Below, one piece after another: positions 9,446 to 17,662 of a stretch of DNA of 52,713 nt. Numbering within the stretch: position 1 is the stretch's first letter; every line of letters starts with the position of its first letter. The position numbers were made by a program, and so were the translations under genes. The notes below the pieces were generated by a model. It did no database searches and was not told the DNA's origin. It saw only the letters and a list, made by a program, of their open reading frames with translations. This stretch comes from Oscillospiraceae bacterium (lineage in GTDB: Bacteria; Bacillota; Clostridia; Oscillospirales; JAAYXM01): contig JAFSIZ010000089.1 in the NCBI GenBank assembly GCA_017439555.1, positions 1-52,713 of the forward strand. Direction: 5' to 3'.

Positions 9446-9718
9446 TCAATTGCCGCATTCGCTGTTTAAAACAAGGGTGTATTTTCCGTCTTCATTTTCG
9501 GAGAAAACCATATATCTTCCGTGTGCATACATTCCGAGCTCCATGCAGATTTCAAATTTCCCATCACCGTTCAAGTCATATATACCTGAACAGGAGCTAT
9601 GATTCACCCAATGGTCGAAATAGTTCTCCCACGTTTCTGAATCGGGAATCGTTTCGCCATAACGGCTTATCTCCTTATAAAGACTGTATAATCCGGATTG
9701 CAAGCTTTCAGAGACCAC
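9446..9718 (-). CDS. Short hypothetical protein, probably a truncated gene remnant
   Basis: A 90-aa reading frame starting at GTG 9718. The middle contains DLNGDGKFEICMELG, a calcium-loop-like segment found in many surface proteins, followed by a beta-rich end (YMVFSENEDGKYTLVLNSE). No signal peptide or SD is visible. The frame stays open upstream into the palindromic repeat at 9719-9852 until a TAA near 9774, with no ATG. This suggests the original 5' end was replaced or interrupted by the repeat. Function unknown; it may not be expressed. Confidence 0.4.
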   Translation of the reverse strand: MVSESLQSGLYSLYKEISRYGETIPDSETWENYFDHWVNHSSCSGIYDLNGDGKFEICMELGMYAHGRYMVFSENEDGKYTLVLNSECGN

Positions 9719-9852
9719 CTTGCCCCCCCAAAAAAATGGGGGTGCGTCAGCATAGCTGACCGGGGGATTTTTTTCATCTTATTAAATCTCTCTTTTGTAT
9801 CCCTCCACCGCTAAAGCGGTCTCCCTCCATTTAGGCAAGGGAGGCTTTTTGT
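9719..9852. repeat. Palindromic intergenic repeat element (MITE/REP-like)
   Basis: A dense set of inverted repeats: a C7/G5 hairpin at 9723-9742, GTCAGC-ata-GCTGAC near 9746-9760, flanking A7/T7 runs, ACCGC-TAAA-GCGGT at 9807-9820, and TCCCT/AGGGA around 9822-9845 ending in CTTTTTG. This composite resembles the non-coding palindromic elements scattered through gut Clostridia genomes. It abuts the truncated 90-aa frame. No transposase is present. Confidence 0.6.
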
Positions 9853-9855
9853 TAC

Positions 9856-9947
9856 AACAAATTTCAACACTCTTTAATTGCGACACATAAAGTTTAGATG
9901 CAACTGTTTTTTTAATGGAAGTTCGTGTCGAGTTAAGAACTAAAAAA
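9856..9947. repeat. Intergenic repeat, copy A
   Basis: About 90 nt similar to copy B at 10511-10602: both carry tcaacact..tt, a gcgacacataaagttta-like core, atgcaa, then a small hairpin (AGTTC at 9920-9924 with GAACT at 9937-9941) and an A-rich end. It lies directly after the 179-aa gene on the minus strand. Alignment by eye is approximate. Confidence 0.5.
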
Positions 9948-9948
9948 A

Positions 9949-10488
9949 TCAACCTTCTGCAAAAACCTGATTTGGTTCGTCTCTTAAATTACACAAGACT
10001 TCGCTGTCTTCCATAAGCTTATATGTATCGTGATGATTAGCAGTGATAACATTTACATACATTCCGTCTGCCTCTTGAAAGTAAATCAACAATCCTGATT
10101 TTCTGAATGCATCAAAATTACTTTCTATTACAATACTTTTATCAAACAAATAGTTTTCTCCAAAATACACATTGCACGAAAGTATTATTTCAAAATTCTC
10201 AACATTCACTTTAGGAATCTTATATTTTAATACATCAAATTCCGAAACACTGTCTGCAGTGCAAAGCACATTTTTCTCATTGGTTTGCTTATTATTCAAT
10301 GTTAATTTTAAATCATAGGTCATTGAGCAACATGCATTTGAAGTTATCAGTATTTTATTTGGTTCGCTTTCAATCGGTCGAATGGGTCGTTTGCTTGGAT
10401 CGTCCAATAAACAAACTACACCATATGTAACTACACTGATAACTAAAATTACAGATGCAATTATAATAGCTCGCTTCACATTCTGCAC
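9949..10488 (-). CDS. Membrane-anchored hypothetical protein
   Basis: The 179-aa product has one N-terminal hydrophobic segment (residues 7-29, AIIIASVILVISVVTYGVVCL) that would anchor it with the rest outside. The remainder is beta-rich with Cys at 53 and 54 (NACCSMTYDL) and Cys near 79, 107 and 166. I recognise no family. Codon and base use are AT-rich like the glycerate kinase and racemase upstream, and it is separated from the kinase by repeat copy B, so it probably belongs to the same acquired segment. The SD GAGAGGAAG lies before ATG 10488. Function unknown. Confidence 0.65.
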   Translation of the reverse strand: MQNVKRAIIIASVILVISVVTYGVVCLLDDPSKRPIRPIESEPNKILITSNACCSMTYDLKLTLNNKQTNEKNVLCTADSVSEFDVLKYKIPKVNVENFEIILSCNVYFGENYLFDKSIVIESNFDAFRKSGLLIYFQEADGMYVNVITANHHDTYKLMEDSEVLCNLRDEPNQVFAEG

Positions 10489-10510
10489 TTCCTCTCAAAA
10501 GCTTCACTTT

Positions 10511-10602
10511 TCGACACCATTCAACACTTTCTTATATTGCGAGGCATAAGGTTTATATGCAAATTCTTTTGACATCAGGTTCGTGCTAAGTTAGAACCAA
10601 AA
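10511..10602. repeat. Intergenic repeat, copy B
   Basis: Begins tcgacacc and ends with a hairpin GGTTC (10578-10582) / GAACC (10594-10598). Compared with copy A the hairpin arms differ at a paired position (G-C here, A-T there), a compensatory change. It fills the gap between the glycerate kinase and the 179-aa gene. Confidence 0.5.
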
Positions 10603-10609
10603 TGCTATT

Positions 10610-11794
10610 TTATTTATTCTCGTATATTTTTATAAGCCTAAATACCTGATAAGCAGTATCTTTTAAATTCTTATAGGCATTATTAATATTCATAACCTCA
10701 TCTAATGTACACGGTTTTCTTACAATCGTGAAAAACGCATCAATTCCATGTTCATTACAAGTAATAGCGTCTTCAGTGGCACATCCCGAAAAGGCTATAA
10801 CTGTTTTATTATATTTTTTTGCAAGTTTTGCAACCCCAACAGGAGCTTTGCCCATATACGATTGCCCGTCAAGTCTACCTTCCCCGGTAACAACTATATA
10901 AGCATCCTTTATATAGCTTTCAAGTTCTGTTTCTTTCATAACGAGTTCAATTCCCGATTCAAGAGTTGCATCCAAATATGACATAAATGCAAATCCTAAT
11001 CCTACTGCAGCCCCTGTTCCTGGTATATTAGCATCAGAAGTTGGAATAACTTTCTTTGTCAGTTGAGCATATCTTTCGAGCCACAAATCCATATCCTTTA
11101 TCATTTCAGGTGTTGCACCTTTTTGCGGTCCATAAATTGCACTACAACCATTTTCACCACATAAAATGTTTTTTACATCACACGCAACACAAAAATAACA
11201 TTCTTTTAATTCTTTGACTGCGTTTTCTGTCCTAATTACAGCAATATCTTTAAGTCCTTTAGCACCAAGCAAAACTTGTTTTCCATTTTTATCTAAAAAC
11301 TCAAAGCCGAGAGCTTGAAGCATCCAAATTCCACCGTCGTTAGTTGCGCTACCGCCTATCCCTATAACAAACTTGCGACACCCTTTTGATATCGCATCTA
11401 AAATCATTTCGCCAACACCAAAAGTTGTCGTATTCATTGGATTACGTTCACTTTCTTCTATCAAAGTAATACCGGCCGCAGCAGACATTTCGATAATCGC
11501 AGTTTTTGTATGAGGTATAAAACCATATTTAGTCTCAATCTTCTCACCAAGAGGATTGCAAACAACAGTTCTGACAAGTTCTCCATTGGTTGCAGATACG
11601 ATCGCCTCAACCGTACCTTCTCCCCCATCTGCAATCAGAGATATGATTACTTCCGCATTTTCATACACTTCTTTTGTAGCTTCCCCTATTGCCTTTCCTG
11701 CTTCAAATGTTGAAAGACTTCCTTTGAATGAATCTATCGCAACTACAATTTTTTCATTATTTCTCTCCTCGCTTTTTTCGACAATATTCACCAT
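10610..11794 (-). CDS. Glycerate kinase (GlxK/GarK family)
   Basis: Phosphorylates D-glycerate to a phosphoglycerate with ATP, feeding lower glycolysis. Motifs: VVAIDSFKGSLSTFEAGKAI, DGGEGTVEAIV, GIGGSATNDGG and TGEGRLDGQSYMGKAPVGVA, all typical of the GarK fold. From ATG 11794 the product is 394 aa with an odd prefix (MVNIVEKSEERNNE) before KIVVAIDSFKGS. A better start context exists at 11757 (AGGAG, 8 nt, ATG AAA AAA), but it is out of frame by one base in the A run 11749-11754. Relatives usually begin MKKIVVAIDSFKGS. So either the weaker upstream start is used, or a base was lost in the run. It follows a LarA-like racemase by 59 nt, suggesting a shared 2-hydroxyacid pathway. Confidence 0.9.
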   Translation of the reverse strand: MVNIVEKSEERNNEKIVVAIDSFKGSLSTFEAGKAIGEATKEVYENAEVIISLIADGGEGTVEAIVSATNGELVRTVVCNPLGEKIETKYGFIPHTKTAIIEMSAAAGITLIEESERNPMNTTTFGVGEMILDAISKGCRKFVIGIGGSATNDGGIWMLQALGFEFLDKNGKQVLLGAKGLKDIAVIRTENAVKELKECYFCVACDVKNILCGENGCSAIYGPQKGATPEMIKDMDLWLERYAQLTKKVIPTSDANIPGTGAAVGLGFAFMSYLDATLESGIELVMKETELESYIKDAYIVVTGEGRLDGQSYMGKAPVGVAKLAKKYNKTVIAFSGCATEDAITCNEHGIDAFFTIVRKPCTLDEVMNINNAYKNLKDTAYQVFRLIKIYENK

Positions 11795-11828
11795 ATTCTC
11801 GCTGGACTCGTATCAAGTTAAGACCAAA
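11777..11828. repeat. Intergenic repeat, copy C (shortened)
   Basis: Reads ttcgacaatattcacc, then jumps to ctcgtatcaagttaagacca, matching the two ends of copies A and B with the middle missing. It lies between the racemase stop and the kinase and overlaps the proposed upstream start of the kinase at 11794. Confidence 0.4.
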
Positions 11829-11853
11829 TTTTTTAGTTATCTGCAAAATCATT

Positions 11854-13143
11854 TTACTTTTGTACGACTACCGATACGCCGTCCGGGATAGCCGTTATCG
11901 TAACATCTTCTTTTCTTAAAATTTCTTTTGCTTTTTTGATTGCTTCTCCGATTGAATGAGCCGGGATCATATGCATTTTTTCTACCACATCATCAGCCAT
12001 CTCTGAAATATAAATGACGCTTGCACGCATAAGAACTCTGAGCATAATCTGTGTCTGCCACTGGTCAGGTACTGTTTCATTGCGACCGCGTTTCAAAAAT
12101 ATATCCATCGTCTTGCTTATATCAGCCTCATCTGCAAGTTGATGATAAAAATGATCGCCTCCAATACCGTCAGTTGACGATGCAATCATAATAATAACTC
12201 CACCTTGTTTGACCGTTGCTTCTGCTGCAGTCATACCTTTTACCGCCTGATATACATTTTGATCCAGCGGATATCCTCCATTCGTGGAAATAACAATATC
12301 CGAACGGACTGCCTTCGCCCCACATTGAGCTGACAAGAACTCTGTTCCTTTTTTATGAGCTTTTTCCACATCTCCGGCAACCGCATAAATTACTTCTTTC
12401 TCAGCATTTAAAACCACATTTAAAATGAATTGTAATTTAGCCTTTTTAGCAGCCCACAACATATCTTCATGAATAGGGTTATTTCCCAAAACACCTGTAC
12501 GGGCATTAGCATGATTGATAAATTCCGAACAGTGATTTGCAAGCACTGTTCTACGCCCTGCTATGCCAGGTAGTACACTCTTTCTTCCACCGGAAAAACC
12601 TGCAAAGAAATGAGGCTCGATAAATCCTTCTGCAACCAAAAGGTCTGCATTAACAGCAATCGAGTTAATTTCACAATCTCCGCCGGACGGCAATGTGCCT
12701 ATGTTAACCAGCTTTTCTTTTTCATCACAATCATGAATATATATGTTTTCGTTTTTTACAATTTCTTCACCAAATTTTGCAATCAATTCTTCTTTCGTTG
12801 TTCCTCTGTGACAACCTGTTGCTATCAAAATTGTAATGCTTGCTTCAGGATTTCCTTTGCGTATTTCTGCAAGCATCAGCGGCATAATAATTTTACTGGG
12901 AACTGGACGAGTATGGTCGCTCGCTATAATAACAATATTCTGTTTTCCCTTCGCAAGTTCAGATAGTTTAACAGAACCGATAGGATTTTCTAATGCATTT
13001 TTCACCAACGCAGTTTCATCAAATTCCGGTTCGTATTCTTCAATAGAAGATGTCAAAACTCCGGAAAGTTCTTGCACCTCAAACTGATAACTTAATTTTT
13101 CTTTTCCGTAAGGAAATAGTATTTCTTGCATAATTATAGTCAC
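11854..13143 (-). CDS. larA: LarA-family nickel-pincer 2-hydroxyacid racemase
   Basis: LarA enzymes racemise lactate or related 2-hydroxyacids with a nickel-pincer nucleotide bound to a lysine. Translated from GTG 13143 (429 aa), the key residues are SDHTRPVP (H77), GCHRG (H112), IEPHFFAGFSGGRKS (H178, K188) and NHCSEF (H204). Counting from the in-frame ATG at 13131 (MQEILFPYGKEKL) they fall at 108, 174, 184 and 200, the Lactiplantibacillus LarA numbering, which favours that start. The GTG overlaps the upstream stop by one base (TAGTG), allowing coupling. LarB, LarC and LarE, needed to make the cofactor, are not in the window. With a glycerate kinase downstream, glycerate is a candidate substrate (inference); LarA paralogues act on several hydroxyacids. 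Confidence 0.88.
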   Translation of the reverse strand: MTIIMQEILFPYGKEKLSYQFEVQELSGVLTSSIEEYEPEFDETALVKNALENPIGSVKLSELAKGKQNIVIIASDHTRPVPSKIIMPLMLAEIRKGNPEASITILIATGCHRGTTKEELIAKFGEEIVKNENIYIHDCDEKEKLVNIGTLPSGGDCEINSIAVNADLLVAEGFIEPHFFAGFSGGRKSVLPGIAGRRTVLANHCSEFINHANARTGVLGNNPIHEDMLWAAKKAKLQFILNVVLNAEKEVIYAVAGDVEKAHKKGTEFLSAQCGAKAVRSDIVISTNGGYPLDQNVYQAVKGMTAAEATVKQGGVIIMIASSTDGIGGDHFYHQLADEADISKTMDIFLKRGRNETVPDQWQTQIMLRVLMRASVIYISEMADDVVEKMHMIPAHSIGEAIKKAKEILRKEDVTITAIPDGVSVVVQK

Positions 13144-13684
13144 TACCTTTCTAAATGAATATTTATTAATTTAATTATCACAGGGATAAGAATAAACTGC
13201 AATAGAATCCCTGGAAGTGAATCCAATATCCCACCTGCTATAAACGCTTGAACTGTAAATGCTTTGCCACCTATTCCAAGCAGAACAGCCTTTGTAACAC
13301 CCCATACAATGCGTCCGCTAATCATGGATACTAATAGACAACAATATAACCACCACAGCTGCTTTTTACAAAAAGAAAAATATAAGAATCCTATCGTAAA
13401 ACCATATGTAGCAACCTCCGCCGACATCCATACAGCATTAGGATAAATCGGAGGCATACCAACTGCCACGGATCTTAAAAAGGAAGAATAAGCCCAACGG
13501 CAAATCCATATTTACAGCCGCATATAATCCCACAAAGCATAACAGGAAGGTGCATTGGAAGTAATGTATCTCCTATTTCTTTAATTTGCCCCGTGAAGAA
13601 TGGTAATACCATCCCAAGTGATAAAAACAACGCAGAAAAAACAATTTTCTGAATATTCGTTTTACATAATGAACTTTCCTTCAT
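13143..13684 (-). pseudogene. ECF-type transporter S component, split by a one-base frameshift
   Basis: Two adjacent frames make one membrane protein. The first (from ATG 13684, MKESSLCKTNIQKIVF) ends at TAA 13475 right after GFAVGLILPF. The second frame (13469 to 13143) continues with VGMPPIYPNAVWMSAEVATYG and three more hydrophobic segments. Adding one T to the T5 run at 13477-13481 joins them as ILPFLRSVAVGMPP, the conserved loop of ECF S components (PLLRS...GMPP.YP.A). About 180 aa and six membrane helices would result. It precedes the racemase by a 1-nt overlap, so it likely imported the substrate. The cause may be sequencing error, decay or slippage. Substrate unknown. Confidence 0.75.
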
Positions 13685-13707
13685 TGTATCACCACCAACC
13701 TCTCCTT

Positions 13708-13756
13708 TCAACAAATTTCGACATCTTTACATTGCTTTTATTAAGTCAGGAACAAA
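13708..13756. repeat. Intergenic repeat, copy D (diverged)
   Basis: aacaaatttcgacatctttacattgc..ttaagtcaggaac keeps the outer parts of copies A to C and lies just upstream of the S-component gene. The similarity is partial. Confidence 0.3.
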
Positions 13757-13797
13757 AAACACGTTCATTAAAGCATTTAACTGCTGATTTGTCTTTT

Positions 13798-13826
13798 ATT
13801 ATACACACAAAACCTTTACAACACAA
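13798..13826 (-). promoter_or_regulatory. Candidate promoter of the S component-racemase-kinase operon
   Basis: TATAAT at 13798-13803 is preceded, after 17 nt, by TTGTGT (13821-13826), a weak -35. It is the only good -10 between the upstream terminator and the first gene. Confidence 0.5.
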
Positions 13827-13850
13827 CAGCTTTGTGTGCAAAAAACGACA

Positions 13851-13887
13851 AATCCCCAAGCGGATAAACTTTATCCGCTTGGGGATT
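13851..13887 (-). terminator. Strong terminator after the GNAT-like gene
   Basis: A near-perfect palindrome with 18-nt arms (13851-13868 and 13870-13887) 4 nt beyond the stop of the 13892 gene. T-rich tracts lie on both sides (TTTGTCGTTTTTT on the minus strand), separating the wall-gene operon from the racemase operon. Confidence 0.85.
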
Positions 13888-13891
13888 ATTT

Positions 13892-15067
13892 TTAAAAGAA
13901 GAAACCGCAGTCGTCATAGATATAACCGCCGTCAAGATAGAGCTTTTTGACGGCGCGTTGGAGACTTGTATTCTCGGAAAGATTTTCAAGATTTTCGATT
14001 CCGCCTTCACCTGAAAAGACCCAACCGAACACCCACGTTCCGTTGCTCATTATCGGATAATGAGTGAATTTTGACTGAAACGCGAGAATGTTTGAATCAG
14101 GTTTTAAAACCTTTCTCAAATCACGCGACATCATCCAAGTTTTGCAATGGAATGCTTTATATGGCATATCGGGAAAGCACTTTTCCATCAACTCGCGCAT
14201 TGTTTCATAAGATTCTTCAATAGTTTCCCGATCAAAACTTCCTTCTTTCGGAATATGTATTGGTATCACGGGATCATCCGCTGACAGACAGAGCTCCCAT
14301 TCAGCTTTTGATAACGTGATCATTTCCCGGCTTACATTGCCGTCAACGATAGCGTATCCTGAAATTTCATTTTCGGTTTCCGTTATCTCGGCAAAATAAC
14401 TTCCCTCTTCATCTTCGGATGCGGCAGACCCAAGCACTCTGCCGTTTCTGTGCATATGCAAGCCATCGGCAAGCACAGTTATTTCACCATCTTTGTTTCT
14501 ATATGCTTTGATTCCTTTGACGCGTTTTAACGGAAGCTCATATTTGAAACGCCCGACTCTTATAAGCTCATTTTTGATAACGTGACCTATCCAACCGAGC
14601 CTACCGCGGTCAAAAGCAATTCTGCCGATATTGATGCGACAAATTTCAAAGCAATAATCATATTCCTGCATGGATGCATCTATAATATCCTGCGGAACAC
14701 CTCTGTCCTTAAAAAACTTGACGCTGTCCGGGATCGTCGGTATCGCGGCAAAAAGATGGAGAAAATCATACGCAAGACCCGTGCCCACAGGAGGAGTATA
14801 TGAAGCATCAAAAGCGCTTCCGCCCTGCCTTACCCATTTTTCAAGAATGCAGATAAGGAGACACATATTCTCGTTTTTTCTTATTTCTTCTGCTGCGGAA
14901 AGCACTGTGTCCATATACGGGAGCAGAACGTTTGCTTCGGTAAGTATTTTCTTTATGTAGTTCTCCGACAAAATGAGCGCGGATCTGTCACGCCAGGTTT
15001 CTTCAATTTCTTTATAATAATCCTCGAAACATTCAGGAATGCTTTCCATTCCGAGGATCGCTTTCAT
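13892..15067 (-). CDS. GNAT-like acyltransferase domain protein
   Basis: The start at ATG 15067 (MKAILGMESIPECFEDYYKEIEETW) gives 391 aa; an upstream in-frame start at 15151 would lie inside the CPBP gene. The protein has an alpha-helical N-terminal half (WRDRSALILSENYIKKI..., LICILEKWVRQGG) and a C-terminal half with paired segments (IGRIAFDRGRLGWIGHV, VIPIHIPKEGSFDRETIEES, KAFHCKTWMMSRDLRKVLKPDSNILAFQSKF). This layout matches Clostridial proteins annotated as acyltransferase with an N-terminal helical domain and GNAT-like C-terminal domain. Substrate unknown. It begins 4 nt after the CPBP stop and ends the murC operon. The FDRGRLG and FHCKTWMM segments are likely active-site regions (inference). 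Confidence 0.72.
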   Translation of the reverse strand: MKAILGMESIPECFEDYYKEIEETWRDRSALILSENYIKKILTEANVLLPYMDTVLSAAEEIRKNENMCLLICILEKWVRQGGSAFDASYTPPVGTGLAYDFLHLFAAIPTIPDSVKFFKDRGVPQDIIDASMQEYDYCFEICRINIGRIAFDRGRLGWIGHVIKNELIRVGRFKYELPLKRVKGIKAYRNKDGEITVLADGLHMHRNGRVLGSAASEDEEGSYFAEITETENEISGYAIVDGNVSREMITLSKAEWELCLSADDPVIPIHIPKEGSFDRETIEESYETMRELMEKCFPDMPYKAFHCKTWMMSRDLRKVLKPDSNILAFQSKFTHYPIMSNGTWVFGWVFSGEGGIENLENLSENTSLQRAVKKLYLDGGYIYDDCGFFF

Positions 15068-15071
15068 ATCA

Positions 15072-15872
15072 TTAAGCTTCACTTTCTTTTTTCTCCTTTT
15101 CAAGCCTTCTGCCGCCCATGCAAGCAACCGAAATGAGCAATATCGCCGCAACGCAAATCATCGCAAGCGAAGCTCCGTCGAATGACATATCGCAAACCAA
15201 AGCTACAGCTCCGGTAATATTAAACGCGAGGTGCAGAGCAACTGCGCTCCACAGACTCGTGCTGCTCACGCGCACAAGGCACAATATGATGCCGAGCACA
15301 AAAGTATACAGCATCTGCACCGGCTCTGTGTGCATAATCGCAAACAGCAAAGAGGTAATGATTGAAGCGAATATTATTCCGCAAGCACCTGCAAACATCT
15401 TCAGCAAAATACCGCGGAACATCAGTTCTTCGACAAAAGGCCCCAGAACAACACACAGAATCAGCAACAGATTTATCTCCTGCGCCTGTGTCATCTCAAC
15501 AGGTACAAGCGAATATGTAATGAAATTCAAAACAATGCCCGAAAGTATGGCAGCAATGATGCTCAAAAGGTTTGCATATGACATTCCCGTATATGCTGTA
15601 ACACGCCTTTTCATAAACAAAAATACAAAAAAGACCGTTATAATTACCAGCAGATATGAAACAATCAGGACCAACGACGCCTTCCCTGCCATAAAGCCCG
15701 AAATATAATCCACAAATGCATTTGCATCCGTTTCCTCTCCGATATATCCATAGTCAAGAGCTGCGGTTATGCTGTAATAGGCCACAACGCCTGCAGCCGC
15801 CACAACTCCCGACAGAAGATATAACAGATAACAATCTATTGCATATAGAAATTTTACAACTTTTTCCTTCAA
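15072..15872 (-). CDS. CPBP-family intramembrane metalloprotease-like protein
   Basis: 266 aa with about seven to eight hydrophobic helices. The CPBP/Abi motifs are visible: FVEELMFRGIL (EExxxR), then LFAIMHTEPVQM and a final VALHLAFNITGA (third-motif His/Asn). Such proteins are Rce1-like proteases or chaperones. The start is a TTG at 15872 with GGGGAG 6 nt upstream; no closer ATG fits. It lies 15 nt after murC and just before the acyltransferase, so the three are probably co-transcribed. Specific substrate unknown. Confidence 0.87.
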   Translation of the reverse strand: MKEKVVKFLYAIDCYLLYLLSGVVAAAGVVAYYSITAALDYGYIGEETDANAFVDYISGFMAGKASLVLIVSYLLVIITVFFVFLFMKRRVTAYTGMSYANLLSIIAAILSGIVLNFITYSLVPVEMTQAQEINLLLILCVVLGPFVEELMFRGILLKMFAGACGIIFASIITSLLFAIMHTEPVQMLYTFVLGIILCLVRVSSTSLWSAVALHLAFNITGAVALVCDMSFDGASLAMICVAAILLISVACMGGRRLEKEKKESEA

Positions 15873-15887
15873 ACTAAGCTCCCCAGT

Positions 15888-17258
15888 CTATTTTTTATCC
15901 GCAAGCATCTCGCCGACTTTATATATATCTCCGGCCCCCATAGTTATGACGAAATCCCCCTCTGAAACCACAGAAGAAAGCTCTGTCACGATATTTTCAA
16001 AACCGGATATATATTCGGCACCTTCGATCTGAGAGGATATTATTGAAGAATCAATATTCATCGTATTCTTCTCTCTCGCGGCATAGATATCAGCAAGGAT
16101 TACCTTATCCGCAAGCGGCAGAACACGCGCAAAATCATCCTTCAGTGCGGCGCATCTTGTGTAGGTATGAGGCTGGAACACACATATAATGCGGCCGCTG
16201 TGGGCACGTCGCACAGCCTCGAGCGTTGTTTTGACCTCGCTCGGATGATGCGCATAATCATCATATATCCTTGCACCTCTGTAGTTACCCTTATATTCCA
16301 TACGTCGTCCGACACCTGTAAACGACGCAAGCGCTTTTGCGATTATCTCAGGAGAAATGCGCAAAGCTATCGCTGCAGCCGCCGCGGCAAGAGCGTTCTT
16401 TACATTGTGCTCACCAAGCACAGACAGGCGTATGTCAGCAAGCACATCACCCTTGCACACCAGCTTGAAAGACGGAAATCCATCTGAATAGGATATGTCT
16501 TTTGCAGTGACATCTGCGGCATCCGAAAGCCCGAACGTCAGCGCCTCCCGGCCTGACAGCTCAAGCGCGCGCATAGCGTTTTTATCGTCTGCATTGACAA
16601 CAACGATTCCGCTGTTTTTCGTTCGTGAAATAAATTCAGAGAACGAATTTATAATATCGTCTATACCCGAGAAGAAATCGAGATGATCCTCCTCAACATT
16701 CAGGACAACAGCGACCGTCGGCGTGAAATTCAGGAACGAATTGCAGTATTCACAGGCTTCGGCAATGAACATCTCACCGTCAGAGATTCTCAGAACTCCG
16801 CCTATTTCTCTCATATCCGCACCGATCATAACCTCAGGATCCTTGTCTGCAGCAAGAGCGATACACGTCATCATCGCTGTGGTTGATGTTTTTCCATGCG
16901 TCCCGGATATACAGATCACTTCCGGGAATTCTTCCATCAATATTCCCCAAGCCTCTGCCCTTTCAAGAATCGGAATACCGAGTTCCTTTGCACGCATAAT
17001 CTCAGGGTTGTCGTCTTTTATCGCGGAGGTGCGTATGATTGCATCTGCGCCGTCTACGTTTTCCGCAGCGTGACCGCGTATGACCTGCATACCGAGAGCT
17101 CGCACACGCTCTGTATAGACACCTTCGTTCATATCGGAGCCGCGGACAGAAAGCCCCTTTGCGGATATTGCCTCCGCAAGCGCACTCATCGACACTCCGC
17201 CGATACCGACAAAATGTATTGTGTTGTTTACATCAGATAAAATATTTTTATTTTGCAT
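15888..17258 (-). CDS. murC: UDP-N-acetylmuramate-L-alanine ligase
   Basis: Adds L-Ala to UDP-MurNAc, the first amino acid of the peptidoglycan stem, in the cytoplasm. 456 aa, normal length. The N-terminal Rossmann start IHFVGIGGVSMSALAEA, P-loop ISGTHGKTSTTAMM (residues 119-125 core), HLDFF, the ligase arm YDDYAHHPSEVKTTLEA and VFQPHTYTR are all MurC hallmarks. First gene of a three-gene minus-strand operon and divergent from spoVG across about 130 nt of AT-rich DNA. Confidence 0.97.
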   Translation of the reverse strand: MQNKNILSDVNNTIHFVGIGGVSMSALAEAISAKGLSVRGSDMNEGVYTERVRALGMQVIRGHAAENVDGADAIIRTSAIKDDNPEIMRAKELGIPILERAEAWGILMEEFPEVICISGTHGKTSTTAMMTCIALAADKDPEVMIGADMREIGGVLRISDGEMFIAEACEYCNSFLNFTPTVAVVLNVEEDHLDFFSGIDDIINSFSEFISRTKNSGIVVVNADDKNAMRALELSGREALTFGLSDAADVTAKDISYSDGFPSFKLVCKGDVLADIRLSVLGEHNVKNALAAAAAAIALRISPEIIAKALASFTGVGRRMEYKGNYRGARIYDDYAHHPSEVKTTLEAVRRAHSGRIICVFQPHTYTRCAALKDDFARVLPLADKVILADIYAAREKNTMNIDSSIISSQIEGAEYISGFENIVTELSSVVSEGDFVITMGAGDIYKVGEMLADKK

Positions 17259-17386
17259 AACGCATCTCCGTTTTTATGATTCTTTATTTGATAACGTATT
17301 TTATATTATACTCCGGTTAAAATATATTATATTATTTTCCTGAGAAAAAGTCTACTAAAAACTGAAAAAAATAAGGAGAACGCACT

Positions 17387-17659
17387 ATGGAAATTACAGA
17401 TATCAGAATCCGCAAAATGACAGATGAGGCCAAGATGCGCGCAATCGTCTCTGTTACCTTTGACGATGAGCTTGTGGTACACGACATAAAGGTCATTCAG
17501 GGCTATGATAAAATGTTTCTGGCAATGCCCTCGCGGCATCTTGCAAACGGCGGCTTCAGCGATATTGCGCATCCGACAAAAAAAGAGCTCCGCGATAAAA
17601 TAGAAAAGGCGGTGCTCTCCGAATTCGAACGCTATATGCAGGGAGATTTTGCAAACTGA
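17387..17659 (+). CDS. spoVG: Septation / sporulation regulator SpoVG
   Basis: A small DNA/RNA-binding regulator tied to asymmetric septation and to general gene control in Firmicutes. The 90-aa product begins MEITDIRIRKMTDEAKMRA and contains the conserved VTFDDELVVHDIKVIQG and AMPSRHLANGGFSDIAHP segments. Start ATG 17387 has AAGGAG 8 nt upstream. Normal family length, with no extended tail. It stands alone in front of the glycosyltransferase gene, which has its own promoter. Confidence 0.96.
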   Translation: MEITDIRIRKMTDEAKMRAIVSVTFDDELVVHDIKVIQGYDKMFLAMPSRHLANGGFSDIAHPTKKELRDKIEKAVLSEFERYMQGDFAN

Positions 17660-17662
17660 CTC

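Noticed and set aside
15068..15151. Longer start for the GNAT-like gene (MRRYCSFRLL...)
   Set aside because: It would overlap the end of the CPBP gene by about 80 nt; MKAILGMES at 15067 fits the family better.
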